A stretch of DNA of 64,000 nucleotides. Origin: DASXRA01 sp036502575 (lineage in GTDB: Bacteria; Actinomycetota; Actinomycetes; Mycobacteriales; Jatrophihabitantaceae). Each line of letters opens with the position of its first letter. Within the stretch, counting starts at the first letter, position 1. The position numbers and the translations under genes are program-made. The stretch spans positions 34,520 through 98,519 of the forward strand of contig DASXYL010000009.1 in assembly GCA_036502575.1 (NCBI GenBank), given 5' to 3'. Shown here one piece after another: positions 40,906 to 50,200 of the stretch. Below the pieces are notes generated by a model. It was not told the origin of the DNA and made no database searches. It saw nothing but the letters and a program-made list of their open reading frames with translations.

Positions 40906-41940
40906 ATGGATGCGCCGCCGGACCCGGATTGGTACCTGGACCACGTCGTCGTGCCCGGCGGCCCACAGCGACGCGCCATCGGGCCGGCCCGCGCCCGGCA
41001 GGCCGGATGGGAGGCACAGGCCCGCGAAGATCGAGGATCGCCGTCTGCCGCTGTGCGGCTCGCGGCGAGGCAGGGCTTCGTCATCATGAGGAGTCAAGCT
41101 CGCGAGCTAAGCCTGTCCGATGCTGAGGTGCGCCGGTTGGTGCGAGCGGAGGCCTGGTGGTCGCCGCGCAACGGCGTGCTGGCAGTTCACGCCCGTCCCC
41201 ACCTCCGCCGCGAGCGCGCGGCCCTGGCTGCGAGCGCAGCCGTCGCGGCGCGGGCGCACACCGTCGTCAGTCACCGAAGCGCCGCCGTGCTGCACGGCCT
41301 CCCGACGATCACCGTCCCGACCCGACCGGAACTCACCCGCCGCACCGATGCATCCACCGGCCGACGGGATCGACTGCACGTCCATCGCGCGACACTGATC
41401 GATGCACAGATCACCAGGTGGTTCGGTGCGCCGGTGAGTACGGTCGCCCGCACCGTGGCAGACCTCGCTCGCACCGGCGTCGAGCACGGCTTGATCGCCG
41501 CCGACGCTGCGCTGCACGAAAGGCTGGTCACAACAGCCGAACTCGCAACGGAAATCGCCTTCTGTGCCGGCTGGCCCGGGGCTCTCGCGGCCCGGGCGGT
41601 CCTCGCGCTGGCCTCTCCACTCGCGGAGTCACCATTGGAGTCGCTGACCCGGCTGTGCCTGCGCGACGGCGGACTACCCGATCCCGAGCGGCAGGTGCGC
41701 GTCGTCGATCCGGACGACGGCTGGCAGTGCCGCGTGGACATGCTGTGGCCTGCGCAGCGCGTAGTCGTCGAGGCGGACGGCCGGCTCAAGTATCGCGACA
41801 GCGAGCTCTGGCGGGAGAAACTGCGCCAGGAACGGCTAGAACGGCTTGGCTACCGAGTGATCCGCGTCCTGTGGGACGACGTCATGAACCACCCGGCCCA
41901 GACCATCGCGCGGGTGCGCCGAGCCCTGTACACCCGCTGA
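40906..41940 (+). CDS. DUF559 (VSR-endonuclease-like) protein, second copy
   Basis: A 344-residue protein with the same two-part layout as the one at 8.4 kb. The AbiEi-like N-terminal half has 'AARQGFVIMRSQARELSLSDAEVRRLVRAEAWW' and the DUF559 core has 'CRVDMLWPAQRVVVEADGRLKYRDSELWREKLRQERLERLGYRVIRVLWDDV'. The D...ExD acidic residues and the 'RQERLERLGYRVIR' helix-strand are the family's conserved nuclease-fold elements. The sequence differs clearly from the first copy, so this is not a recent duplication. ATG 40906 has no strong ribosome binding site. The function is unestablished. Confidence 0.72.
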   Translation: MDAPPDPDWYLDHVVVPGGPQRRAIGPARARQAGWEAQAREDRGSPSAAVRLAARQGFVIMRSQARELSLSDAEVRRLVRAEAWWSPRNGVLAVHARPHLRRERAALAASAAVAARAHTVVSHRSAAVLHGLPTITVPTRPELTRRTDASTGRRDRLHVHRATLIDAQITRWFGAPVSTVARTVADLARTGVEHGLIAADAALHERLVTTAELATEIAFCAGWPGALAARAVLALASPLAESPLESLTRLCLRDGGLPDPERQVRVVDPDDGWQCRVDMLWPAQRVVVEADGRLKYRDSELWREKLRQERLERLGYRVIRVLWDDVMNHPAQTIARVRRALYTR

Positions 41941-41946
41941 CGTGGA

Positions 41947-42720
41947 TCAAGCGCGGGCGGCGGTCGCGATCACGACGTCGGCGCAGGCGGCCGGATCGTC
42001 ATAGAACGGGGTGTGGCCACAGCCCCGCAGGGGGCGATGCAGCGCGCCCGGCAAGGCGGCCCGAGCGCGACGGCTCTGCGTCGCGTAGGTGAGCAGCACA
42101 TCGCGGCGTCCCCACGCGATGGTCACCGGAATGTCGGCGAGCGCGCCCACCTCGCGGAACCGATACCCGGCGAACGACGTGGACGCCGCCTCGTACCCGG
42201 GCGCGTCGAGGATGCCGTTGATGTTCAGCAGGCATAGATCGGCGCTGAGCTGCCCCGGGCGGCCGAACGCAATGCCGCACAGCGCGACCCGGCCCACCCG
42301 ATGACGCGCCAGCCGGGGCAGCATCGGGCGTGTCGCCCGGCCCAGCCGTCGGGCCGAGCCGAGCGCCCACCGGCCCCAGATCCGTCCCGGCTCGCGCCAG
42401 AAGCCGATAGGTGAGAACGCGGTGACCGAGCGGGCCAGCCCGCGCCGACCGAGCTCCAGGGCGATGCCGCCGCCCATCGAGTTGCCGGCCAGGTGCGGCC
42501 GGTCGAACTGCGCGCAGAAGTCGACGACGGCCTCGGTCAGTTCCTGCACCCCGCCGGGATGGAGGCGGGGCGACTCGCCGAAGCCCGGCAGGTCGACCGC
42601 GATGACCTCGTAGGACTCCGTCAGCGTCGGCACGGTCGGCGCCCAGACCTCGCGCCGACTGCCCAGCCCGTGCAGCAGCACGAGTGGCTCCCCCGCACCG
42701 ATCCGGTCGTGAGCCAGCAC
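41947..42720 (-). CDS. Alpha/beta hydrolase
   Basis: A 257-residue alpha/beta hydrolase: oxyanion 'LLHGLGSRREVWAP', nucleophile elbow 'GNSMGGG', acid in 'WGRRDVLL' and His in 'GCGHTPFYDDP'. GTG 42720 is preferred because AAGGAG lies 5 nt before it; an in-frame GTG at 42726 would abut that site. It is divergent from choD over 48 bp with a TTGrC-N5-GTCAA operator. A role in hydrolysing an ester or a C-C bond in sterol degradation is plausible but unproven. Confidence 0.82.
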   Translation of the reverse strand: MLAHDRIGAGEPLVLLHGLGSRREVWAPTVPTLTESYEVIAVDLPGFGESPRLHPGGVQELTEAVVDFCAQFDRPHLAGNSMGGGIALELGRRGLARSVTAFSPIGFWREPGRIWGRWALGSARRLGRATRPMLPRLARHRVGRVALCGIAFGRPGQLSADLCLLNINGILDAPGYEAASTSFAGYRFREVGALADIPVTIAWGRRDVLLTYATQSRRARAALPGALHRPLRGCGHTPFYDDPAACADVVIATAARA

Positions 42721-42732
42721 GTCCACTCCTTA

Positions 42733-42761
42733 TTGACAGGGCGCCAACACCGGCGGACGAT
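42733..42761. promoter_or_regulatory. choD promoter with TetR-type operator (site 4)
   Basis: Operator TTGACAGGGCGCCAA (42733-42747; TTGGCGCCCTGTCAA on the minus strand). It contains the consensus -35 TTGACA; 17 nt later is GACGAT (42756-42761) and 8 nt after that the choD ATG, a leaderless layout. Flanking bases GCCAACA and CGGACGAT are shared with the aldehyde dehydrogenase promoter at 34.5 kb. Confidence 0.65.
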
Positions 42762-42768
42762 ACCAGAG

Positions 42769-44463
42769 ATGGACTACGACGTACTGGTGATCGGCTCCGG
42801 ATTCGGGGGCAGCGTCACCGCGTTGCGGCTCACCGAGAAGGGTTATCGCGTCGGCGTCCTCGAGGCCGGGCGCCGATTCGAGGACGACGAGTTCGCCAAG
42901 ACGTCGTGGCGACTGCGCCGGTACGTGTGGGCGCCGAAGCTCGGCTGCTACGGCATCCAGCGCATGACCTTGCTGAGGAACACCTTCATCATGAGCGGAG
43001 CCGGCGTCGGCGGCGGATCGCTGGTCTACGCCAATACGCTCTACGAGCCGCCCGATCCGTTCTACGAAGATCCGCAGTGGGCACACATCACCGACTGGAA
43101 GGCCGAGCTCGCGCCGTACTACGACCAAGCGAAGCGGATGCTCGGTGTCACGCTCACGCCGGCCATGACGCCGGCCGACCGGGTGCTGCGCGAGGTCGCC
43201 GACGACCTGGGCATCGGCGACACGTATCGCCCCACCCCGGTCGGCGTGCTGTTCGGCGAACGCCCGGGCGAGGACGTCCCCGACCCCTTCTTCGGCGGCG
43301 TCGGCCCGGCCCGCCGTACCTGCACCTCGTGCGGCGAGTGCATGACCGGATGCCGGCACAACGCCAAGAACACGCTCGTGAAGAACTACCTCTACCTGGC
43401 TGAACGGGCCGGAGCGCGCGTACATCCGTTGACGACCGTGACGACGGTGCGGCCGCTCTCCGGCGGCGGGTATGCGGTCGACACTGTCCACACTGGACGG
43501 TGGGCCCGGCGCGCGCCCCATACGTTCACCGCCGAGCAGGTCGTGTTCGCCGCGGCGTCGCTCGGCACGCAGTGGCTGCTGCACAGCCTGCGCGACCGGG
43601 GCGTGCTGCCCGGCATCTCGCCCCGCCTCGGCCTGCTGTCACGGACGAACTCGGAGGCGGTACTGGCGGCCCGCTCCCGTCGCGGCGATACCGACTACAC
43701 CAGCGGGGTGGCGATCACGTCGTCCATCCATCCCGACGCCGTGACACACATCGAGCCGGTGCGCTACGGCAAGGGCAGCAACGGCATGTCGTTGCTGACC
43801 ATGCTGCTCGTCGATCCGCAGGCCGGTCGTCGTCGGTGGGCTCTGGCGCTGCGCGAGTATCGGCGGCACTGGCGCGACATCCGGCACGTACACAATCCGC
43901 GGCACTGGTCCGAGCGGATGGTCGGTCTGCTCGTCATGCAGACCCTGAACAACTCGGTGACCACGTACACGCGTCGGGGCCTTCTCGGCGGCCGGCACCT
44001 GACGACCCGGCAAGGAGAGGGCGAGCCGAGCCCGACCTGGATCCCGATCGGGCACGAGGTGGCCCGGCGCGTCGCCGAGAAGATCGACGGCGTACCGGAA
44101 GGCTGCTGGACCGACGTCGTCAACATCCCGATCACCGGCCACTTCATCGGTGGCTGCGCGATCGGCGATTCCCCGGCGACCGGCGTCGTCGACGCCTATC
44201 AGCGCCTCTACGGCTACCCGGGGCTGCATGTCGTCGACGGGTCGACGATCTCGGCGAACCTCGGCGTCAACCCGTCCCTCACGATCACGGCGCAGGCCGA
44301 GCGAGCGATGGCGACGTGGCCCAACCGCGGCGAGGCGGATCCCCGTCCACCCCTGGGCGCGCCGTACGTACGGGTGGCCGCAGTCCCACCCAAGAACCCG
44401 GCCGTACCCGAGGCAGCACCGGGCGCCCTACGACTGCCGCTGCTCTCATTGCGCGATCGGTAG
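42769..44463 (+). CDS. choD: Cholesterol oxidase-like GMC oxidoreductase ChoD
   Basis: A 564-residue FAD enzyme matching mycobacterial ChoD along its length. It opens 'DYDVLVIGSGFGGSVTALRL', 'GYRVGVLEAGRRF' follows, and 'GAGVGGGSLVYANTLYEPP' is the second FAD contact. 'CGECMTGCRHNAKNTLVKNYLYLAE' is typical of this subgroup. The catalytic His/Asn regions are 'HFIGGCAIGD' and 'VVDGSTISANLGVNPSLTITAQAERA'. The family oxidises 3-beta-hydroxysteroids, although in M. tuberculosis ChoD's role in cholesterol degradation is debated, so the true substrate may be another sterol or hopanoid-like alcohol. ATG 42769 has no ribosome binding site and is probably leaderless. A TetR gene follows 10 nt downstream. 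Confidence 0.88.
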   Translation: MDYDVLVIGSGFGGSVTALRLTEKGYRVGVLEAGRRFEDDEFAKTSWRLRRYVWAPKLGCYGIQRMTLLRNTFIMSGAGVGGGSLVYANTLYEPPDPFYEDPQWAHITDWKAELAPYYDQAKRMLGVTLTPAMTPADRVLREVADDLGIGDTYRPTPVGVLFGERPGEDVPDPFFGGVGPARRTCTSCGECMTGCRHNAKNTLVKNYLYLAERAGARVHPLTTVTTVRPLSGGGYAVDTVHTGRWARRAPHTFTAEQVVFAAASLGTQWLLHSLRDRGVLPGISPRLGLLSRTNSEAVLAARSRRGDTDYTSGVAITSSIHPDAVTHIEPVRYGKGSNGMSLLTMLLVDPQAGRRRWALALREYRRHWRDIRHVHNPRHWSERMVGLLVMQTLNNSVTTYTRRGLLGGRHLTTRQGEGEPSPTWIPIGHEVARRVAEKIDGVPEGCWTDVVNIPITGHFIGGCAIGDSPATGVVDAYQRLYGYPGLHVVDGSTISANLGVNPSLTITAQAERAMATWPNRGEADPRPPLGAPYVRVAAVPPKNPAVPEAAPGALRLPLLSLRDR

Positions 44464-44473
44464 CGTTGCCAGC

Positions 44474-45124
44474 GTGAGCGTTGCCCCCGAACCCCGCTGG
44501 CGCCGGCTCGAGCCGGACGAGCGGCGCGGCCAGATCCTCGCGTGCGCCCGTCGCCTGTTCGGCGAACGTCCATACGCCGAGGTATCGACCACGGATATCG
44601 CCCGCGAAGCCGGCGTCGCCCGGGGCCTGATCAACCACTACTTCGGGACGAAGCGTGATCTCTACCTCGAGGTCGTGCGCGAGGCGCTCACCATCCCGGC
44701 GTTCGTGATCGAGTCGCTGCCTGAGGGCACGCTCGAGGAGCGCGTCGACAAGGGCGTCGAGTGGCTATTGGACATGCTCGAGCGCCACGGCGACACCTGG
44801 CTCGCGGCGACCGGCACGCAGGGGTTGGGCCGGGATCCTGAGCTCGAACGCATCCTCGCCGAGGCCGACAACGAGTCGGCGGACCGCGTGCTCGAGAGCC
44901 TCGGTGTTCGCGCCGGGGCGGCTCATTACGACGAGATGCGGGCGATGATCCGGGCGTATGCCGGGCTGTTCAAAGCGAGTGGACGCGAGTGGCTCGTCGC
45001 CAAGTCGCTCCGCCGGGACGAGGTGCACCTGCTCCTCGCGCGCACGCTCATCGCCATCGTGACCGACGTCTTTCCCGCCCTTCGACCGACCCGACCCCGG
45101 CGACGCAGCCGAACCTCGCACTGA
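44474..45124 (+). CDS. TetR-family regulator downstream of choD
   Basis: A 216-residue TetR protein. Its helix-turn-helix region is 'GQILACARRLFGERPYAEVSTTDIAREAGVARGLINHYFGTKRDLYLEV', followed by a ligand domain. GTG 44474 begins 10 nt after choD. The sequence resembles TetR proteins found beside choD in mycobacteria (the Rv3405c neighbourhood), so it may respond to a steroid-type ligand. It is an alternative candidate for binding the TTGrC-N5-GTCAA sites, though no copy lies directly before this gene. Confidence 0.8.
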   Translation: MSVAPEPRWRRLEPDERRGQILACARRLFGERPYAEVSTTDIAREAGVARGLINHYFGTKRDLYLEVVREALTIPAFVIESLPEGTLEERVDKGVEWLLDMLERHGDTWLAATGTQGLGRDPELERILAEADNESADRVLESLGVRAGAAHYDEMRAMIRAYAGLFKASGREWLVAKSLRRDEVHLLLARTLIAIVTDVFPALRPTRPRRRSRTSH

Positions 45125-45131
45125 CGCGAAC

Positions 45132-45161
45132 GGGGCGGCCCGGAAGATCCCGGACCGCCCC
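45132..45161. terminator. Bidirectional terminator between tetR and rplL
   Basis: GGGGCGG-c-CCGG, 6-nt loop, CCGG-a-CCGCCCC. It lies 7 nt after the tetR stop and 15 nt beyond the convergent rplL stop. Confidence 0.8.
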
Positions 45162-45176
45162 AGCGCGTGGTGCGTA

Positions 45177-45563
45177 CTACTTGAGGGTGACCGTGGCGCC
45201 GGCGCCCTCGAGGGCGGCCTGGGCCTTCTCCGCGGCTTCCTTGTTGACCTTCTCGAGAACGGGCTTCGGGGCGCCGTCAACCAGCGCCTTGGCCTCGCCC
45301 AGGCCGAGGCTCGTGAGGGCACGAACCTCCTTGATGACCTGGATCTTCTTCTCGCCGGCGGCCTCGAGGATGACGTCGAACTCGTCCTTCTCCTCGGCGA
45401 CCTCGGCCGGCGCGGCGCTGCCCGGGCCAGCCGGAGCAACGGCAACCGGAGCGGCCGCGGTGACGTCGAAGGTGTCCTCGAACTGCTTCACGAAGTCCGA
45501 GAGCTCGAGCAGGGTCATCTCCTTGAAGGAGTCGAGCAACTCGGCGGTGCTGAGCTTCGCCAT
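45177..45563 (-). CDS. rplL: 50S ribosomal protein L7/L12
   Basis: A 128-residue acidic stalk protein. The N-terminal dimerisation helices are 'STAELLDSFKEMTLLELSDFVKQFEDTF', then an Ala/Pro-rich hinge, and the C-terminal factor-binding domain is 'KDEFDVILEAAGEKKIQVIKEVRALTSLGLGEAKALVDGAP'. ATG 45563 follows AAGAAAGGA. It is co-transcribed with rplJ (46-nt gap) and recruits elongation and initiation factors to the ribosome. Confidence 0.98.
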   Translation of the reverse strand: MAKLSTAELLDSFKEMTLLELSDFVKQFEDTFDVTAAAPVAVAPAGPGSAAPAEVAEEKDEFDVILEAAGEKKIQVIKEVRALTSLGLGEAKALVDGAPKPVLEKVNKEAAEKAQAALEGAGATVTLK

Positions 45564-45609
45564 GATGGCGTCCTTTCTTTCTTCGCCGGTAGAGCCGGCA
45601 GTTTGGTGG

Positions 45610-46233
45610 TTACTCCGCCGGCTCGGCGGGAGTCTCGGTGATGGCATCGGCGGGCGGGGCCACAGCGGCGTCGGCCGCGGGTGCCTCGACTGCGTCAGCC
45701 GGCGGCGCTACGGCCGCCTCGGCGGGCTTCTTCTCCTCGAGCGCCTTGGCCAGGCGAGCCATCTGCGACAGCGGCGCCTGGAACAGGCCCGCAGCACGCG
45801 TCGGCAGCGCCTTGAGGATGCCGGCGATCTTGGCCAGCAGCACCTCGCGCGATTCGAGGTCGGCGATGCGGTTGACCTCGTCGGCGGACAGCGCCTTGCC
45901 GTCGAGGATGCCGCCCTTGATCACCAACAGCGGGTTGGTCTTGGCAAAGTCACGTAGACCCTTGGCGGCCTCGACCGGATCGCCGCTGATGAACGCGATG
46001 GCCGTGGGGCCGACGAGCAACTGGTCGTCGATGACCACGCCGGCATCGGCGGCGGCCCGCTTGGTCAGCGTGTTCTTGACGACGGCGTACGTCGTCTCGC
46101 GACCCAGCGCTCGGCGCAGGTCGGTGAGCTGCTTGACGCTCAGCCCGCGATACTCGGTGATGACCGCAGCGGACGAGCTGGTGAACTGCTCGCTGATCTC
46201 GGCGACCGCCGTGGTTTTCTCGGCATTCGGCAT
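45610..46233 (-). CDS. rplJ: 50S ribosomal protein L10
   Basis: A 207-residue L10, the base of the L7/L12 stalk. The N-terminal domain opens 'EKTTAVAEISEQFTSSSAAVITEYRGLSVKQLTDLRRAL' and includes 'VKNTLTKRAA'. The C-terminal part carries an Ala/Pro/Glu extension with internally repeated 'VAPPADA' units, longer than in many bacteria. ATG 46233 follows GAGGAGGAAG. The leader upstream has L10-type autoregulatory structure. Confidence 0.98.
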   Translation of the reverse strand: MPNAEKTTAVAEISEQFTSSSAAVITEYRGLSVKQLTDLRRALGRETTYAVVKNTLTKRAAADAGVVIDDQLLVGPTAIAFISGDPVEAAKGLRDFAKTNPLLVIKGGILDGKALSADEVNRIADLESREVLLAKIAGILKALPTRAAGLFQAPLSQMARLAKALEEKKPAEAAVAPPADAVEAPAADAAVAPPADAITETPAEPAE

Positions 46234-46422
46234 GCTTCCTCCTCTCCTATGCAGTCAGGCTGGCCTGTCCGGCATCAGAGACGAGAAACGCCCCGGCGCA
46301 GGGCGCACGGGGCGGGCGAGTGGTTCGCACCGATCCGTCCAACCTGCGCGGGCCGCTCCGGCGCTCCGGAGGCGTTCTGTCGCGTGCGCGCACGCGACGA
46401 CCAGCGGTCTTCGGGTGGATCG
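46234..46422 (-). ncRNA. L10 leader (autoregulatory 5' UTR of rplJL)
   Basis: The 190-nt leader contains AAGACCGCTGGTC, a perfect 20-bp palindrome at 46379-46398 (GTCGCGTGCG and its complement), a CCCGCGCAGG segment, and a GC hairpin CGCCCCG...CGGGGCG followed by TTTCTC (46288-46314) that looks like an attenuator. These match the known L10 leader scheme in which L10-L12 binds its own mRNA. The family match is judged by eye. Confidence 0.65.
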
Positions 46423-46428
46423 TCAGCC

Positions 46429-46458
46429 AGCGTACGTGGCGGCCCACACGCCTGCCAA
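46429..46458 (-). promoter_or_regulatory. rplJL promoter
   Basis: Minus strand TTGGCA (46458-46453), 18 nt, TACGCT (46434-46429). It places transcription start near 46422, about 190 nt before rplJ. Confidence 0.6.
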
Positions 46459-46480
46459 ATCGCGGACGGACCACTTCGCA

Positions 46481-46509
46481 TTGACGCCCCGCCTAACGCC
46501 TGCTTAACT
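46481..46509 (+). promoter_or_regulatory. Promoter of the secreted protein gene
   Basis: TTGACG (46481-46486), 17 nt, TTAACT (46504-46509), about 48 nt before the ATG at 46557. Confidence 0.6.
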
Positions 46510-46556
46510 TCGATCCGGCTGCAGAGCGGGCCACCAATACTTTCCGGGGGGAAAGC

Positions 46557-47228
46557 ATGCTTCTACGTCGTCGTATCACCATGCTCGTGATCGGTGCGCT
46601 GGCGTGCGGCGGTGCGGCCATCGCCACCAGCGGGCCAGCCCACGCCGCCGGCGTCTGTACGGTTCGGGCGCACTTCGCATCGCGGATCGCGATCACGGCT
46701 GACAACGTCAAAGTCGGGGCGACATTGACCGGATGCAACGGAACGTTCGAGTACGCCTCAGCCGACTTCTACGGCGCAGAGGGCACCGACGACATATTGA
46801 TCTTCGACCAGGTTCGGACGGCCTACGCGGACCTCTACTCCTGGAACGTCAGGCCTGGTACCCACCGCACGATCGATGGCTGGGGGTACCAGCACGACAG
46901 CACCTCGATCGCGTGGCAGTACACGTCAGCAGTTGTCAAGTTCGGGCAGCGTATGTCGGTCGGAACCTCGCGAAGCGGCTCGGTCGTCACGATCACCGGC
47001 ACGGTCGCTCAGTTCAAGGCATTCGACGGCTACCGCGGAATCGGCGGCAAGGTGGTCACCCTGCAGCAGCACACCTCATCGGGCTGGGTGAGCCTCGGCT
47101 CGGTGCGGTCGAACAGCACCGGACGGGCGACGTTCCATCGCACCCTTGCGACAGCGGCGTACTACCGGCTGATCACGCCCGACACCGCTGGCTGCTTCTC
47201 CGCGACCAGCGCACAGTCGCGCCGCTGA
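46557..47228 (+). CDS. Secreted protein of unknown function
   Basis: A 223-residue protein with a signal peptide: basic start 'MLLRRR', hydrophobic 'ITMLVIGALACGGAAIA', cleavage near 'AHA-AG'. The mature part is beta-rich with no motif I recognise. Its C-terminal half ('VTITGTVAQFKAFDGYRGIGGKVVTLQQHTSSGWVSLGSV' then 'RATFHRTLATAAYYRL') resembles an Ig-like repeat found in bacterial surface proteins. The ATG follows a GGGGGGAAAG ribosome binding site and a good promoter. It is convergent with the GH15 gene (10-nt gap) and unlike rplJ on its other side. Confidence 0.7.
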   Translation: MLLRRRITMLVIGALACGGAAIATSGPAHAAGVCTVRAHFASRIAITADNVKVGATLTGCNGTFEYASADFYGAEGTDDILIFDQVRTAYADLYSWNVRPGTHRTIDGWGYQHDSTSIAWQYTSAVVKFGQRMSVGTSRSGSVVTITGTVAQFKAFDGYRGIGGKVVTLQQHTSSGWVSLGSVRSNSTGRATFHRTLATAAYYRLITPDTAGCFSATSAQSRR

Positions 47229-47238
47229 CGCAGGCCGG

Positions 47239-50200
47239 CTACGGCACCGTGACGCCGGCGAGCACGACCGGGTTGTGCAGCGTGTAGTCGAGCTCGTCGG
47301 ACTGTGCCGTTCCCGCCGGCGTCAGCACGTCGAGTGCCTTGGGCACGGTGGAGGGGACCACGGTGCAATGCGGGTCGGAGGTGGCGGTCGCGCAGACGCC
47401 GAACTGGTAAGCCTCGGGCGTCGGTGTGAACCCGCGAGCCTGATCGGAGCTGAATCCGTCCTGACCGGTGAGCACGACGGTGAACGTCCAGCCAGACGAC
47501 GGCGTGCCGCCCAGCGCTGACTTGTCGACGGTGAACGTGATGTACCGCGAGATCTGGTTCGCACTGACTGTCACCGTGCCGACAGTCGCTCCGCCCGCGT
47601 CGACGAATCGCTGCCCGAAGCCCTGCACCTCGATCAACCGCGTCCACGCCGAATCCGCAGCGAGGCTGTAGTTACGCGACGCGAACGCCGCCGCGGTCGA
47701 CGTCGGTGATCCGCCCGGCGCCCGCGCGTAGACGTCGACCAACTGCGCGCCGAGCGGGCTGCCGAACGTCGGGGTGAGGTCGCGAGTCTGCACCCGGAAC
47801 GTCACCGTGGTGCCGGTGTCGTAGACCTGGAAATCGGTCAGGTCGTAGGCGCCGGCGTGGAAGTCCGACGCGGTGGGATAGGCGTAGTTGCCCGGACCGT
47901 TGTCGTCGCCGTTCGGGTCGGCGGTGTCGTAGAGGAGGGCGCCCTCGACGATGTCGTTGACCACGGTGCGCACGGCTTGGGCGGTGGCCCCGTCCCGCGT
48001 GGTCGACGTCACGACGATGACGTTGTTGCCCGGCAGCACGGCGATGTCGAAGCTGAACGACCCGTCGGCCGCGGCGACGCCGCTCGCGTGTGTGGTCGGG
48101 CCGGCCACATCGGCGACATCGACCCTTGCCCCCGGCGCCGCCGAGCCGGCTACGTGGATGGGATCAGTGGCGACCGTCTGATCTGTCGGCGACGTGACAG
48201 TCAGCGTGGTCGCGCGCTGGGTGTGCGTGACGTAGCGGTCGACGGTCTGGGCGGGACGTTCGAGCGACCGGCCCGCGGTCAGGTCGGCGGTCAGCCGCAC
48301 CTGCGACGCCGCGCCCCAGGTCAGCGGCGCCGCCGAGCCGGCCGGCTTGCCGTTCTCGAAGCCGATCGACGCGGTGGTCGGGTCGGTGCCGTAGGGCGAC
48401 GCGGGGACGTCGGGGGCGTCCCAGTCCTGCTCGGGAACGAGGCCCACGCCCGACGACATCGCGTCGATGGCGCCCAGCAACTGTCCGGCGGTCTTCGGGT
48501 CGCCGGTCGCCAGCGACTGCTGGGCCCGTTCGGCCGACAGCACCGGCCAGACGTGCCCGGTGCCCTTGTTGCTCGGCGCCCACGGCGCGCCGACCGTCGT
48601 GCAGCCATCCGGCACTGGAACGCTGCAGTCGCCGTAGCCGTCGCCGTTGTAGCGCAGCCAGCCCGGACCGCTCGGCGTCTCCTTCTTGAGCGTCGCGTCG
48701 ACGACGTTCAGCGAGCGCTGGACGTCCGGGTCGGTGGCGCGTAGCTCGCCCAGCCGGACGAGCTCGAGGAATCCGGCGTCGATGACCGAGCGCTGATCGA
48801 GCGTGGGACCGCCGTTGCCGACGTTGTAGGTGATCGCCGCGTTCGGATCGCCGGTCTTGGAAAGCCTTATGAAATAAGGCTGATTGGACAGCGGGCCGTT
48901 CGTCGTAACCGACCAGCCCTTGATCGAGCGCTGGTACTGGTCGGCGGTGGCGAGCCAGATCCGGGCATCGGCCGAGTCGTGCCGCTGCGCAGCGATCGTC
49001 GCGGCGGCGACCAGCCCGGCGATCTCGGCGGCGATCGTCGAGGGCGAGTAGCCGCTCTGCTCCTCCCACCGCTCCGGGCCGGAGGCCGGCCCGTGCGCGA
49101 TCAGGTAGTTCGCCGCGGCCTGGACGTGCGGCCACAACGTCGCGTCGCCGGCCAGCCCGGACTGCAGCACCATCAGGATCGGGTAGGCCACCTCGTCGAG
49201 TTGGGTGTTGAACGAGTCGGGCGCCGTTTTGCCGTTCACCAGCGAGTTTCTGGGCAGCGAACCGTCCGGCAACTGCTGCTTCAGCAGCAAGAACCGGGTC
49301 GCCGCTCGGGCGGTGGCCAGGTCGCCATCGGTGAACAGGGCCGTCCACGCCTCGTAGAGGTCGCGCGAGAACACCTCGCGATACGAGCCGAAGTAGGTGT
49401 TCGCCGGGTCGCCGGCCGAGACGGCTTGGCCCCACGGCGATGCCATCGAGGCGACGATCGCGCCGGGGAACGTCTTGTCCTCGCTGGACTTCACCACGTT
49501 CGCGGACAGGTAGTACTCGCGGACGGCAGCGGCCTGCTGGGCGGGCGACAGGCCGGGCAGATGCGACGAGGGACGCCGCAGGTGGGAGTCGTAGTCGCGC
49601 CAGCCGTCGGCGTACTGGTCGGTGATCCGGCCGAGCGACGTGTGCAGCGTCGCGCCGGAGGTGGCGACTGCGGCCGCCTGAGTGGTGCCGAAACCGAGCG
49701 CCAGGGTGAACTCGCTGTGCTTGTCGGGCGAAACGCCGGCCGTCTGCTCGACGTTGCCGCTCATCGCGGTCGCATTGGGCGTCAGCGCGTGGGCGGTGTC
49801 GAGCTGGGTCAGGCCGTCCGAGGGCGTCCCGACGAACCCGCTCGCCGCCGAGGTGAACGCCCGGTCGGCCCGCAGGGCCAGGTAGGACGGCACCGCGTAG
49901 TCGCGGTTGGCGGCATTGGTCGCCGTGACCGGGTCGTAGGAGACGAGCGATCCGGTGGACGGATCGATCACCGCGCTGTCGGCGCCGCCGTTGCCGTCAC
50001 CGCCACCCCCGTTGCCACCCACCGTCGCGTCCAACCGGACGTAGAGGTGGAAGCGGGACGCGGCGGACGACAACGGCGTGTACCGGGTGTGCACGACGAC
50101 GCTCGGCCGCGCCGGATCGGTCAGGTACGTAGTGGTCAGCCGGTACGCGCCGGACTTCGCCGTGGACGTGACCGTGCAGATCATCCCGGTCGGGTCGGCT

